64,000 nt of DNA from Ensifer adhaerens (GTDB taxonomy: Bacteria > Pseudomonadota > Alphaproteobacteria > Rhizobiales > Rhizobiaceae): positions 34,472-98,471 of the forward strand of contig NZ_LGAP01000028.1 of assembly GCF_001270265.1 (NCBI RefSeq), in the 5' to 3' direction. The notes beneath the pieces were generated by a model. It was not told where the DNA came from. It was given only the letters and a program-made list of their open reading frames with translations, and did not search any database. This document shows positions 35,482 through 46,600 of this stretch, piece by piece (position 1 is the first letter of the stretch; every line of letters starts with the position of its first letter). The translations under genes were made by a program, and so were the position numbers.

Positions 35482-36849
35482 ATGCTCAAGACGACAGCTT
35501 CCAACGAACGGCCCGCTTCACACCTGTTCTACCAGTCGCGTCTTCGCCGGCCGCTGGTCGACCGGGCCGAGGGCATCTACCTCTGGGACCAGGATGGCCG
35601 CCGGGTGATCGACGGCTCCAGCGGCGCGATGGTGGTCAATATCGGTCACGGCAATCGCAACGTGCTCGAGGCGATGAAGCGACAGATGGATCGCGTCACT
35701 TTCGCCTATCGCCTTCACTTCGAAAACGAGCCGGCGGAGGAATTGGCCCGCCGCGCCGCTGAAAAGCTGCCGGAAGGCATGGACAAGATCTTCTTCGTCC
35801 CGGGCGGGTGGGAGGCGGTCGAATCCTGCCTGAGGCTCGCCCGCCAATGGGCGGTTGCGACCGGCCAGAAGGAGCGCTGGAAAGTGATCTCGCGTTTTCC
35901 CTCCTATCACGGCGGCACGCTTGGCGCGCTGGCGGTCACCGGTTACGCGGCGCTCTCCGATCCGTTCTCTCCGATGATGCGCGAAATGCCGAAAGTGCCG
36001 GCGCCGACTGCCTATCTCGATCGCGACAACCTCTCGATGGAACAGCGCGGCATTAAATATGCCGACATGCTGGAAGACAGGATCCAGTCCGAGGGCCCTG
36101 AAAGCGTGCTCGCCTTCATCATGGAGCCGATCGGTGGCGCGTCGACCGGTGCCCTGGTCGCCCCCGACAGCTACTACAAGCGCATTCGCGAAATCTGCGA
36201 CAAATACGGTATCCTGTTGATCCACGACGAAGTCATGAGCGGAGCCGGTCGCACCGGAAAGTTTCTCGGTGGCGACCATTGGGACTGCAAGCCGGACCTG
36301 ATCGCGCTGTCGAAGGGCTTCGCCTCGGGCTATTGCCCGCTGGGCGCCATGGCCGCGCCGTCGAGGCTGGTCCAGCCGGTGCTCGACGCCGGCGGTTTCC
36401 AGCATGGTTTCACCTATGCCGGCAATCCGCTTGCCTGCGCTGCCGGGCTTGCCGTGCTCGACGAGATCGATCGCCTGGGCCTGATCGACAATGCGGCTGT
36501 GATGGGCGACGCGCTCAAGGCCGAACTGGTCGCGCTTTCCGAACGCTTCCCGTTCATCGGTGACGTCAGGGGCAAGGGGCTGCTGCTTGCTGCCGAGTTC
36601 GTCTCGGACCGCGAGACGATGAGGCCCTTGCCGAAGGAATTAAACGCGCACCAGCGGGTCGTAGACCTCGCATATGAGCGTGGACTGATCATCTATTCCA
36701 GGCGTACCCGCGGCGGGGTCGAGGGCGATCATTTCCTGGTCTGCCCGCCGATGATCATCACCAGGGAGCAGATTGGTGAGATCGTCGCCATCCTCGGCGA
36801 CGTGCTCGAGCAGCTTGCCGTCGAGCTTAACCTACCCGTCAACCGCTGA
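35482..36849 (+). CDS. Class III PLP aminotransferase
   Basis: Fold-type I, class III aminotransferase of 455 residues. Motifs: GIYLWDQDGRRVIDGSSGAM, HGGTLGALAVTGYAAL, ILLIHDEVMSGAGRTGKF with the PLP-ring Asp, and PDLIALSKGFASGYCPLGAM with the PLP Lys; FTYAGNPLACAAGLAVLDEI is the phosphate-binding segment. The usual N/SGSEAxE motif reads PGGWEAVES, with Trp in place of Ser, which is unusual. Placed between the formamidase-like and BKACE genes, it could convert an amine or beta-amino acid to a carbonyl compound. Confidence 0.87.
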   Translation: MLKTTASNERPASHLFYQSRLRRPLVDRAEGIYLWDQDGRRVIDGSSGAMVVNIGHGNRNVLEAMKRQMDRVTFAYRLHFENEPAEELARRAAEKLPEGMDKIFFVPGGWEAVESCLRLARQWAVATGQKERWKVISRFPSYHGGTLGALAVTGYAALSDPFSPMMREMPKVPAPTAYLDRDNLSMEQRGIKYADMLEDRIQSEGPESVLAFIMEPIGGASTGALVAPDSYYKRIREICDKYGILLIHDEVMSGAGRTGKFLGGDHWDCKPDLIALSKGFASGYCPLGAMAAPSRLVQPVLDAGGFQHGFTYAGNPLACAAGLAVLDEIDRLGLIDNAAVMGDALKAELVALSERFPFIGDVRGKGLLLAAEFVSDRETMRPLPKELNAHQRVVDLAYERGLIIYSRRTRGGVEGDHFLVCPPMIITREQIGEIVAILGDVLEQLAVELNLPVNR

Positions 36850-36859
36850 GATCGACATC

Positions 36860-37807
36860 ATGACGAAAACCAAGACGTCGCGCAGGAAGGTCATCATCAC
36901 CTGCGCGGTGACGGGCTCGGTGCACACGCCGACCATGTCGCCCCACCTGCCGATCACGCCGGACCAGATCGCCTCGGAAGCGATCGCAGCGGCCGAGGCC
37001 GGCGCTTCGATCCTTCATCTGCATGCGCGCAACCCGACTGACGGGCGTCCTTCTGCCGACCCGTCGCTGTTCATGCAGTTTCTGCCGCGCATCAAGCAGT
37101 CGACCGACGCGGTCGTGAACATTTCCACCGGCGGGTCGTCGCTGATGGCGCTGGAGGACCGCCTGGCGGCATCGTTGCAAGCCGAGCCGGAAATGTGCTC
37201 GCTCAACATGGGCTCGATGAACTTTGCCCTGTTTCCTGCGCTCGACAAGCCGGCCGCCTGGAAACACGAGTGGGAGCCGGAACTGCTCGAGGCGACGCGC
37301 AGCTCGATCTTCAAGAATACCTTTGCCGACATGGAGTTCATCCTCACCCGGCTCGGTCAAGGATGCGGTACGCGGTTCGAATTCGAGTGCTACGACGTCG
37401 GCCATCTCTATTCGCTGGCACATTTCCGCGACCGCGGCCTGGTTTCCGGCCATCTGTTCATCCAGTTCGTCTTCGGCATTCTGGGCGGCATCGGCGCCGA
37501 TCCGGAGAACCTGACGCACATGAAGCGGATTGCCGACAAACTCTTCGGTGACGACTATTCGTTCTCGGTGCTGGCCGCCGGCCGGCATCAGATGCCGATG
37601 ATCACCATGGCGGCGGCCATGGGCGGAAATGTGCGGGTGGGACTGGAAGACAGTCTCTACAATGGCCGCGGTCAACTTGCGACCAGCAACGCCGAACAGG
37701 TTCTGCGTATCCGTACGGTTCTGGACGCCTTGTCGCTGGAGGTTGCCACCCCTAAGGAAGCGCGTGATCTTCTTGGCCTCAAAGGCGGAGATCAGGTGGC
37801 ATTCTGA
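36860..37807 (+). CDS. BKACE (beta-keto acid cleavage enzyme, DUF849 family)
   Basis: Protein of 315 residues in the 3-keto-5-aminohexanoate cleavage (Kce)/BKACE family, Zn-dependent enzymes that react a beta-keto acid with acetyl-CoA to give acetoacetate and a new CoA ester. It begins KVIITCAVTGSVHTPTMSPH, followed by the metal-binding GASILHLHARNPTDGRPS. The barrel end GGNVRVGLEDSLYNGRGQLA contains the conserved Glu. The open frame extends 29 codons upstream into the aminotransferase, but ATG 36860 is preferred. The neighbours imply the beta-keto acid comes from transamination. Confidence 0.87.
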   Translation: MTKTKTSRRKVIITCAVTGSVHTPTMSPHLPITPDQIASEAIAAAEAGASILHLHARNPTDGRPSADPSLFMQFLPRIKQSTDAVVNISTGGSSLMALEDRLAASLQAEPEMCSLNMGSMNFALFPALDKPAAWKHEWEPELLEATRSSIFKNTFADMEFILTRLGQGCGTRFEFECYDVGHLYSLAHFRDRGLVSGHLFIQFVFGILGGIGADPENLTHMKRIADKLFGDDYSFSVLAAGRHQMPMITMAAAMGGNVRVGLEDSLYNGRGQLATSNAEQVLRIRTVLDALSLEVATPKEARDLLGLKGGDQVAF

Positions 37808-37870
37808 CGCCGACGGCTCGCGCATGGTTCGCCTGCGGCCTTCGGCCGACGGCGGCGAAAGGGAACGACA

Positions 37871-38383
37871 GTGACGACTATGCAGAGCATGGCTGCGGAT
37901 ATCCGCATTCGCGCAGGTGAACCAAGCGACGCCGACGCCATACATGGCGCGATCCTGGCCATGGGGCGCGGGCTCGATATGCCCGACAAGGTCACCTGCA
38001 CGGTCGATGACTACCGCCGGTTCGGTTTCGGTCCGGATGCGGCCTTCGGCAGCTTGATTGCCGAGGTGGATGGAGACTTTGCCGGCCTTTGCCTGTTCTT
38101 TCCGATCTTCTCGACCTGGCGCGGGCGGCCGGGCGTCTTCGTCCAGGATCTTTATGTCGACGATCGCTTTCGTGGCCGCAACATTGGTGAGCGCTTACTG
38201 CGGGAGGTGGCGTCTTGGTCGAGGGCGAGGGGCGGGGATTACCTGCGCCTTTCCGTCGACGTGGAAAATCTGCCGGCCCAGCGGCTTTACGAGCGGCTCG
38301 GCATCACCTGGCAAACGCGAGATCGCGAGCATGCCGTCTATGGCGAGGCCTTCGTGGCCCTCGCCGGGGGACTGAAAGTTTGA
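37871..38383 (+). CDS. GNAT-family N-acetyltransferase
   Basis: Acetyl-CoA-dependent acetyltransferase of 170 residues. The fold is recognisable from IRIRAGEPSDADAIHGAILA at the start, VFVQDLYVDDRFRGRNIGER (beta4 and the R/Q-x-x-G-x-G/A acetyl-CoA loop) and LRLSVDVENLPAQRLYERLG. It starts with GTG after AAAGGGAA; an in-frame ATG lies 9 nt later. Set next to a deacetylase-like gene, it suggests acetylation and deacetylation of an amine or diamine intermediate. Confidence 0.8.
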   Translation: MTTMQSMAADIRIRAGEPSDADAIHGAILAMGRGLDMPDKVTCTVDDYRRFGFGPDAAFGSLIAEVDGDFAGLCLFFPIFSTWRGRPGVFVQDLYVDDRFRGRNIGERLLREVASWSRARGGDYLRLSVDVENLPAQRLYERLGITWQTRDREHAVYGEAFVALAGGLKV

Positions 38384-38405
38384 ATTCGCAGGAACGGGAG
38401 AGAGC

Positions 38406-39437
38406 ATGAAAGCCTTCTACGCACAGGAACAGAAGCGACACGATCCGAAGGCTTTCCTTTCGAGTGGTGCGCCGCAGCCGAACCCGGAGCAGCCCGAGCG
38501 GGTCGAGCGGTTGCTGATCGGCGCTCGCGACGCCGGATGCACCATGCATCGCCCGCGCGATCACGGGCTTGGTCCGATTGCCGCGGTGCATACGCCCGAA
38601 TATCTCGAGTTCCTCGAGCATATCTACGCCCGCTGGCAACGCATCGCCGAAGCCTCTGAAGAAGTGATCCCGAACATTCACCCGCTGGCGCGCGATGGCA
38701 GATATCCGGCTTCCGCGGTGGGGCAGGCCGGATATCACATGGCGGACACCGCATGTCCGATCTCCAGAGAAACTTGGGAGAGCGTGCGCTGGAGCGCCTG
38801 GAGCGCGGTCGATGCAGCAGACGCCGTGATGGCTGGCGATCGGGTCGCCTATGCGCTCTGCCGCCCACCCGGACATCATGCCTTTGCCGACGTCGCCGGA
38901 GGCTTCTGCTTCCTCAACAATTCCGCCGTCGCTGCGCAGCGCTTTCTGTCGAATGCGGCGCGTGTCGTGATCCTCGACATCGACCTCCATCATGGTAACG
39001 GCACGCAGGGCATCTTCTACCAACGCTCCGATGTGCTGACGGTCTCGATCCATGCGGATCCCGTGCGCTTCTACCCCTTCTTCTGGGGGCATGCCGACGA
39101 GCGTGGCGAGGGCGCAGGCCTCGGCTATAACCTTAACCTGCCGCTCGAGCGCAAGTCCGGTGACGCGGAATTCCTGGCGGCCCTCGACATCGCCTTCCGC
39201 CGGATCCGCGCCTATGCGCCGGACGCTGTAGTCGTGGCACTTGGCCTTGATGCGTTCGAAGGCGATCCCTTCGGCGGTCTTGCGGTGTCGACATCAGGCT
39301 TTGCGCGGGTCGGTGAGGCGATCGCGGGCTTGGGCTTGCCGACGGCCATCGTTCAGGAAGGCGGCTATCTCTGTGATGCGCTGTCCGACAATCTGACGTC
39401 TTTCCTGACAGGCTTCGGCGCGACCGCCAAGCTCTGA
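38406..39437 (+). CDS. Histone-deacetylase-family acetylpolyamine amidohydrolase-like protein
   Basis: Zn-dependent deacetylase of 343 residues, of the histone deacetylase/acetylpolyamine amidohydrolase (APAH) superfamily. Catalytic motifs are intact: CRPPGHHAFADVAGGFCFLN with the paired His, VVILDIDLHHGNGTQGIFYQ with metal-binding Asp and His, ALGLDAFEGDPFG with the second metal Asp, and VQEGGYLCDAL. Bacterial members deacetylate N-acetylpolyamines. The pairing with an acetyltransferase and aminotransferase supports an amine substrate. It ends 34 bp from the convergent LysR gene. Confidence 0.85.
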   Translation: MKAFYAQEQKRHDPKAFLSSGAPQPNPEQPERVERLLIGARDAGCTMHRPRDHGLGPIAAVHTPEYLEFLEHIYARWQRIAEASEEVIPNIHPLARDGRYPASAVGQAGYHMADTACPISRETWESVRWSAWSAVDAADAVMAGDRVAYALCRPPGHHAFADVAGGFCFLNNSAVAAQRFLSNAARVVILDIDLHHGNGTQGIFYQRSDVLTVSIHADPVRFYPFFWGHADERGEGAGLGYNLNLPLERKSGDAEFLAALDIAFRRIRAYAPDAVVVALGLDAFEGDPFGGLAVSTSGFARVGEAIAGLGLPTAIVQEGGYLCDALSDNLTSFLTGFGATAKL

Positions 39438-39471
39438 GGCTACCGTTACGTCAACGAACGGAAGTTATGAT

Positions 39472-40422
39472 CTATTGTGTTAGAGACGACGCAGAGATGA
39501 TTGTTTTTCCTGTAGCTTTCTGAATAGGCGGCGGCATGCGAAAAGTCTCGTCAACGTCGGGCAACAGGCGGCTTGCCTCGTCGATGAAACCGCGGATCAG
39601 CGGCAAATGGCGGCGCTCCGCCAGGCAGATCGCGTATTCGTCGATGATTTCTTTTGCATCGTCGATCGGTACGAAGGAAAGCCTGATGTCGTGGCCGAAT
39701 TCGAGATCGGCAACGACGCCGCAGCCGACGCCATTGGCGATGGCTTCGCGCACACCCTCGCGCGAGGAAATCTCGACGATCTGATGGATCGAGATGGCGT
39801 GATCGGCAAGGTTCTTCTCGAAGATCTCGCGGGTGCGCGAGCCGCGCTCGCGCATGACGAAGGAGAGCCCGTCTAGGTCCTTCATGGTGACGCCGTCGCG
39901 CGTCGCAAGCGGATGGGATGCCGGCACGCACAGGCCGAGGCGCATGCTCAAAAAATGCACGCCGTGCAGGCGCGGATCGTCGGGGATCTGCGCGGTGATC
40001 GCGACATCGGCGCGATAATCGATGATCTGGTCGATCACGCGAGCGGAGTTATCGACGGCAAGGGAAAAGGTCAGCTTCGGCCGGTCGATCTTCAATCGGG
40101 AGAGGATCGGTAGCGCCAGGATGGGCCCATCGGCTGCAACGCGCAGATGCCCGCCATTCGAACCGGCCTCGCCGCGCAGGAAGGCGTTGGCCTCCTTTTC
40201 CGCCTGAAACAGGCGCGAGGTGATTTCGAAGAGGCGCTCCCCATGGGTGCTGAGGCTGACGCCGCGCGCCTTTCGATCAAGCAGGTTCTGCCCGCATACC
40301 GCCTCCAGTTCCCGCACATGCTGGGACAGCGTGGACTGGCTGATCGCCATGTCGCGAGCTGCCTGGGAGAAGCCGCCGGACTGGGCGACGATGTGAAATG
40401 CTTTCAGTTGAGTGATCGACAT
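39472..40422 (-). CDS. LysR-family transcriptional regulator
   Basis: Regulator of 316 residues. The N-terminal winged helix reads ITQLKAFHIVAQSGGFSQAA, DMAISQSTLSQHVRELEAVC and LLDRKARGVSLSTHGERLFE. The remainder is the effector-binding domain. It is convergent with the amine operon and divergent from the giant RTX gene, so it may control either. The 255-bp region beyond its start contains an inverted repeat CCGATGGC-G-GCCATCGG at 40542-40558. Confidence 0.87.
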   Translation of the reverse strand: MSITQLKAFHIVAQSGGFSQAARDMAISQSTLSQHVRELEAVCGQNLLDRKARGVSLSTHGERLFEITSRLFQAEKEANAFLRGEAGSNGGHLRVAADGPILALPILSRLKIDRPKLTFSLAVDNSARVIDQIIDYRADVAITAQIPDDPRLHGVHFLSMRLGLCVPASHPLATRDGVTMKDLDGLSFVMRERGSRTREIFEKNLADHAISIHQIVEISSREGVREAIANGVGCGVVADLEFGHDIRLSFVPIDDAKEIIDEYAICLAERRHLPLIRGFIDEASRLLPDVDETFRMPPPIQKATGKTIISASSLTQ

Positions 40423-40582
40423 TGCTTCCGGTTCTGCTGCCTGCGGGCTAGATCCACGCCGGCATCATTGTCGGAAAAGCTGACAGGGGCATGACACCCG
40501 CATTTAGCACATCGATCGGACGCCCCTAACGGCGGGTGAAACCGATGGCGGCCATCGGAAAACGCTATGGCCGTTTTACGTT

Positions 40583-40600
40583 TTGTTAAGCAACTGTCAT
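40583..40600 (+). promoter_or_regulatory. Possible Pho box upstream of the RTX phosphoesterase gene
   Basis: TTGTTAA-GCAA-CTGTCAT matches the two-part PhoB site (CTGTCAT, 4 bp, CTGTCAT) at 11 of 14 positions, with the second half perfect. It ends 77 bp before the chosen start of a secreted phosphoesterase, a sensible place for phosphate control. A chance match cannot be ruled out. Confidence 0.35.
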
Positions 40601-40677
40601 CTGGGCGGTAAGCGTGGCGGCTAACGGTGACGCACGGCCAAGAGCCGATCCCGTTCACTTTTAGAGAGAAAGCCGAC

Positions 40678-43600
40678 ATGACTTCCTCCCCCAATTCGAT
40701 TGCGACGCCGATCCAATCTTCCTCCGATTGGCTCCTGAATATTCCCCGTGTCCAGGCACAGCAGGGCATTCTGGTTTCGCCCGGCGGCACCGGCAATGTT
40801 TCATCCTACAGCCTCGTCTACGACGTCTACTTCCCGTCGGCCGGCTCCAGCGGCTGGATCCCGTTCCTGCAGACGGATGTCACCAACACGTCGGACGGCG
40901 ATATCTTCGGCAAGGTCGGCGGCGAGAGCTTCGGCCTCGGCATCAACGGTGACTATCGCGGCGCCGCCAAGCTCGATGCCTGGAACCGCATCGGGCTTAC
41001 GATCGACAAGGACGCCAGCGGCGGCGTCTCGATGAAGAAATACATCAACGGCGAGTTCGTTGCCGAACAGAAGATGACCGGCACGCTCGCCGCCCGCTTC
41101 ACCATCGACAAGGCCAAGGGCTTCCTGATCTTTTCCGACGAGGATGGCGAGACGTCTTCCGGCTACCTCAGCAACTTCCTCTTCATCGAAAAGGTCCTCA
41201 CGGGGTCGGAGCTGTCGGCCCTCGGCAATGCCAAGCCGGAAGGCATCGTTCCTGATGCGCTGAAGACTGACGCGCTGTCGTCCAACGGCACCGAGTTCCG
41301 TTTCGGCGAAGGCTCGACCACGCCGGCATTCGGTGAGGGTAGTCTGAGCGGCAAGGGCACCACCGTTTCGACGACGACCTCGGCAACGGCGGGGATTCCG
41401 GCCGTCGGCCAGGATACGACGCCGAACCCCGGCTCCGTCGTCAAGACCTCTGCCATCAAGGACATGATGGTCACGCCGAATGCGGACAATGTGACGATCG
41501 ACCTGTCGCAGCACTTCTCCGGCGAAAACCTGACCTTCACCGTGCAGAACAGCAAGGGTGAAGTACTGAATGCCGTCCTCACCAACGGCAACAAGCTGGT
41601 GTTGGATTTCGCGGCACTCGGCCACTCCGACGTCCGCGTGACGGCAACCGATAGCACCGGACACGCAATCACCGACGATTTCCGCGTCCGCGTCGCCGGT
41701 GCGAACGCCTATACGATCGCCGTGTTCCCTGACACGCAGGACTACACGTCCAACGATGGCATCAAGCATTTCTTCGGCGACATGACGCAGTGGCTGGTGG
41801 ACAATCGCCAGAGCCACAACATCGTCTTCATGACCCATGTCGGCGACATCACCCAGAACAACCGCCCCGGTGAGTGGGACATCGCGGAAGCGGCCCTTCG
41901 CAAGCTCGACGGCAAGATCCCCTATGCGCTTCTGCCGGGCAACCATGACCAGGCCAACGGTGGCAATGCTGCCGACCACTCGTCGATCCATCTCGACCAG
42001 CGCTTCTCGCCCGATAAACAGACGGCGACCAACCCGGGCACCTTCGGTGGCGCCTACGATCAGGAACTGATGAGCGCCCGCAATACCTACAGCACATTCA
42101 CGGCCCCTGATGGCACCAAGTGGCTGTCGATCTCGCTCGAGTTCGGCCCGCGCGACGACGTGATCCGTTGGGCAGGCGACGTCATCGAGGCGCATCCCGA
42201 TTATCGCGTCATGCTCGCCACCCACTCGCTGACAAGCTATGCCGGCCGTCAGGACAATCTGGCTCTTCCGCTCTACGACGAAGGTGCCGGCTACGACTAC
42301 GGCATGCGCACCGACCAGCGCGGCGCCAACGACGGCGAATATGTTTCGCGCGAGCTGCTCGCTCGCTACCCGAACATCGTCATGACCTTCTCTGGCCATA
42401 TCTTCGGCGATGGTGCTGAAACCGACATCACCTACAACCAGTACGGAGAGCCGGTTTTTCAGTTCCTGGTCAACTACCAGAATGGTGTGTCGCGCGAGAT
42501 CACCGGCAACGGCAATGAGGCGAAGGGCAACAATGGCGGCAACGGTGCCATCCGGCTGATCACCATCGACCCTGACAACAACCGCATTTCCACCGAGACC
42601 TACTTTACCGGCTTCGACGACTACCTCGACGGCTTCCGCACCAAGCCGGAACTCGATCGTGACGGCCTCACCGGCTTTTATCGCGGTCATCAGGAAGTGT
42701 TCGAGAACATCGACGTCAGCGGCGGCAAGGCACGCGCCATGGCGGAAGCCGGCGACGACATCATCGCCGACGCCGCTGCCGGCGCCTCGTCCGCCAATGT
42801 CGCACTTTCCGGCGCCAAGTCGCTGCTGCCGGCAGGTGTCAAGAGCTGGGTATGGACCAACGAGAACGGCGACGTGGTGGCTGAAGGCAAGGACGCCAGG
42901 GCCGAGCTGGAGCTTGGCAAGCACAAGCTGACGCTGACCACCACCGATTTCAACGGCATCAAGACCAGCGACACGGTCGATGTGATTGTCCGCGGCGATC
43001 GCACCCTGCTCGTCGAGACCTTCAACGACGGCAACGCCAAAGGCTGGGCGACCGATATCGGTGCGGCCAACGGCAACACCGGAAACTTCCTGTTGAAGGG
43101 AACGGTCTTCTCGCGTCCGACCGGAGCCGCAGGGCTTGCCGCACCGGAGGCTGCGCTCTTCGACCAGAGCGATGCCGCCCGCAACAAGCTGGTCTTCGTC
43201 GGCGAGGGCTCGTCCACCTGGACTGACTACGTCTTCGAAGCGTCGCTGACGCAGCTCGACAACGACATGATCGGCGTTCTCTTTTATTACAAGGACGCCA
43301 ACAATCACTACCGCTTCACGCTCGATGGTGAGACCAACCGTCGCCAGCTGGTCAAGGTGGCCAACGGCGTCGAGACCATACTGGCATCGGTGAACGAAGG
43401 TTCGCCCTACAATATGGAAATCCCGCTGACCGTGGCCGTCGCCGGCGGCGCGATCAACGTCTTCCTCGCCGACAAGAATGTCTTTGCCGGACCGGTCACG
43501 GACGCCAATGCACCGCTTACCGGCGGCACCGTCGGCCTCTACTCCAGCGGCCAGCGCGCTTCGGTCTTCGACGATATCGTCGTCACCAAGGCCGACACGA

Positions 43601-46600
43601 CGGCAAAGGCCGGTATCGATCAGCGGACCTACGACATCGACGGCGACGGCAAGGCTTCCGTCAAGCTCGACGCCTCAGGCTCGTTCGGGCCGAAGCAACT
43701 GGTCGACTACGTCTGGACGGACCTCGCCGGCAACGTCATTGCCAGTGGCAAGACCGCCAACGTCAATCTCGACACCGGCGTCAACAAACTGCTGCTCAAG
43801 GTGACGGCTGTGGACGGTTCGGTCTCGACCGACCGCGTCGATATCACCGTCGTCGACCGCACCAAGATCCTCGTTGCCGAAGACTTCTCGTCGCCGCAAT
43901 CCCTGTCGCGCTTCAATATCGTCGATGAAGGCGAACTTGGGGGCATCGGACCGGACGGCAAGGCATCCGAATGGCTGCTTGCCGACGGAAAGCTGGTGCA
44001 GACGACGGGTCTTGCGAGCCGCGAACTGACCTGGAGCGGGGCAACGGCTGCGGATCTGTGGAAGCGCGGCTGGAGCCCGCTCGGCGACGGCGTCAACGTG
44101 CTTCGTCTCGGCACTTATGCCCTGTTCAAGGATCCGGCAGCACTTGCCTGGACCGACTATGCGGTTGAGGCGACGATCCAGACGCCTGACAAGGACGGCC
44201 TCGGCTTCCTGTTCCGTTACAAGGACAACAAGAACTACTACAAGCTCGAGCTCGATGCCGATGGCATTCTCGACCGTAGCCCAGGCAACGGCGCCGGCAG
44301 CATCTTCAACCTCGTGCGCATGAAGAACGGTGTCGAGGAAATTCTTGCACAGGTTCCGGGCAAGTATGAGCCGGGCCAGGCGATGAAGCTGCGCGTCGAA
44401 GTCGTCGGCGACAAGATCACCGCCTTCCTCAACGATGAGGCACTCTTTGCCTATCCGGTCGGCGACCGCGGCCTCGATGCCGGTACCTTCGGCCTCTATT
44501 CCTGGGGCAATGCCGGGCTGTCCTTCGACGATCTCACGGTTGTCGATCTGAAGTCGGGTCTCGAAGGCGGCCAGGTGATCAACGGCACCAATGCCCGTGA
44601 CATGCTGGTCGGCGGTGAAGCCGGCGAGACGATCTACGGTCTTGCCGGCAATGACACCCTCATCGGCAACGGCGGCGCTGATCGCCTCGATGGCGGCGAC
44701 GGCGACGATACGTTGATGGGTGGTGTCGGACGTGACGGGCTTGCTGGCGGCAAGGGCAACGACGTGCTGATGGGCGGCGAGGGTGCCGACATCATTGCCG
44801 GCGGTCTCGGCGACGACCTGATCGAAGGTGGCGCCGGCAATGACGTGCTGATCGGCGGCGACGGTTCCGATACCTATGTCTACGGGCGTGGCGAAGGTTC
44901 CGACGAAATCGTCGAAACGGCAACGGCTGCCGGGGACAATGACGTTCTCGTCCTGCACGACATCGCCCGCGGTGAAGCGGTCCTGCATAAATACGGCGAA
45001 GCTGTCGAGGTCGAATTCGCCAATGGCGAAAAACTGACCCTGAAGGGCCAACTGGCAGGCGGTGGCGTCGAGCTCGTCACTTTCAGCGACGGTACGGTCA
45101 TGAACCGCGCAGTGATCGCCAATGGTCTCGTCAATCGTGGCCCGGTTGCCGCAGGCGATACGCTTGCCGCGATCGATGAGGATGCGCCGTCCTTCGTCAT
45201 CCCGTTTGCGAGCCTGCTCGCCAACGACAGCGATGCCGATCTCGATCAGCTGAAAGTGACCGGCGTCACCTCGGTCGTCGGTGGTACTGCCATCGTCGAG
45301 GAGGGCGGCATTCGCTTCACACCGGCCGCGAACTTTAATGGTGAAGCCTCCTTCCGCTACCAGATCTCCGACGGCCGTGGCGGCTCGAGCGAAGCTGGCG
45401 CCACCTTCGTCGTCAAGCCGGTCAACGATACGCCTGTAGCATCGTCGCTGACGGTCGAAACGAACGAGGACATGTCAGTCAGCGGCACGATCACGGCAAC
45501 GGATGTTGATGGCGATACGCTGAGCTACGCTGTCAAGACAGGTGCTGGGCCGGCCAATGGCAGCGTCGCGCTCGATGGTAGAACCGGCGCCTGGACCTAC
45601 GTTCCAAACGCCAATGTCAACGGAACGGACAGCTTCATCGTCGTTGTATCCGACGGCAAGGGTGGCAGCAGCGAGAGCACCGTCAGCGTCACGATCAAGC
45701 CGGTCAACGACGCGCCGGTGACTGTCGCTGACGCCGGAGCCGTTGCCGAGAACGAGACCGCCACTTTCGACCTCGTTGCCAACGATGCCGATGTCGAAGG
45801 CGACCGGCTGACGCTTGTCGGCTTCGCGGTGACGGCGGTTACCGGTCTGGCGTCGACGAACGCTGAGGCTGCTACAGCCTTCTCGATCGTCGATGGCAAG
45901 CTCGTCGCCGATCCGTCTTCCGCCTTCCAGGCGCTCGAAGACGAGCAGAATGCCATGGTCACCGTCACCTACACCGTGCGTGACGCCCAGGGTGGAGAAT
46001 CGACAGGCACAGCCACGATCAAGGTCGACGGCTACACCGAGTACAACGTCGTCGAAGGCACCGACGGCAACGACACGCTGGTTGCCACCGACCGCAAGGA
46101 CATGATCGAGGCCGGCAACGGCAACGACACGGTGCTGGCGGGCGACGGTAACGACATGGTCGATGCCGGTGCAGGCAATGACCGGGTTGTGGCCGGTGAC
46201 GGCAACGATGTGGTCGAAGGCGGTGCTGGCAACGACGTGCTGATGGGCGGCGCTGGCAACGATGCGCTGAGCGGCGGCGCCGGCAATGATCAGCTCAACG
46301 GGGGTGCGGGTAACGACACGCTGAACGGCGGCACGGGCAATGACGTGCTGACGGGCGGTGCGGGTGCCGACACCTTCGTCTTTGCGGCCGGCGACGGTCG
46401 CGACGTGGTGCTGGACTTCCAGGCAGGCGCCCAGGGCGATGACGTGGTCGTGCTGTCGAAGGACGTATTTGCCGATTACCAGGCGCTGCTGTCCTCCGGC
46501 GCCTTCTCCGACGGCGATGCCGGTGCCCAGATCGCGTTCGACGACGGGTCCTCCATCACCTTCAACGGTGTGAAAACGGAAAACTTCGTTATCGACGACT

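Noticed and set aside
40542..40558. CCGATGGC-G-GCCATCGG as an operator for the LysR gene
   Set aside because: A 1-nt spacer and lack of the T-N11-A pattern do not fit LysR sites; kept only as a remark in the LysR entry.
40801..43308. An 835-codon minus-strand frame opposite the RTX gene
   Set aside because: Shadow of the giant plus-strand gene; its Val/Asp-rich sequence mirrors the repeats on the other strand.
44577..46400. Short regular repeats that could suggest a CRISPR or tandem DNA array
   Set aside because: They encode RTX nonapeptides in frame; units are 27 nt without unique spacers, and the DNA is diverged between units.
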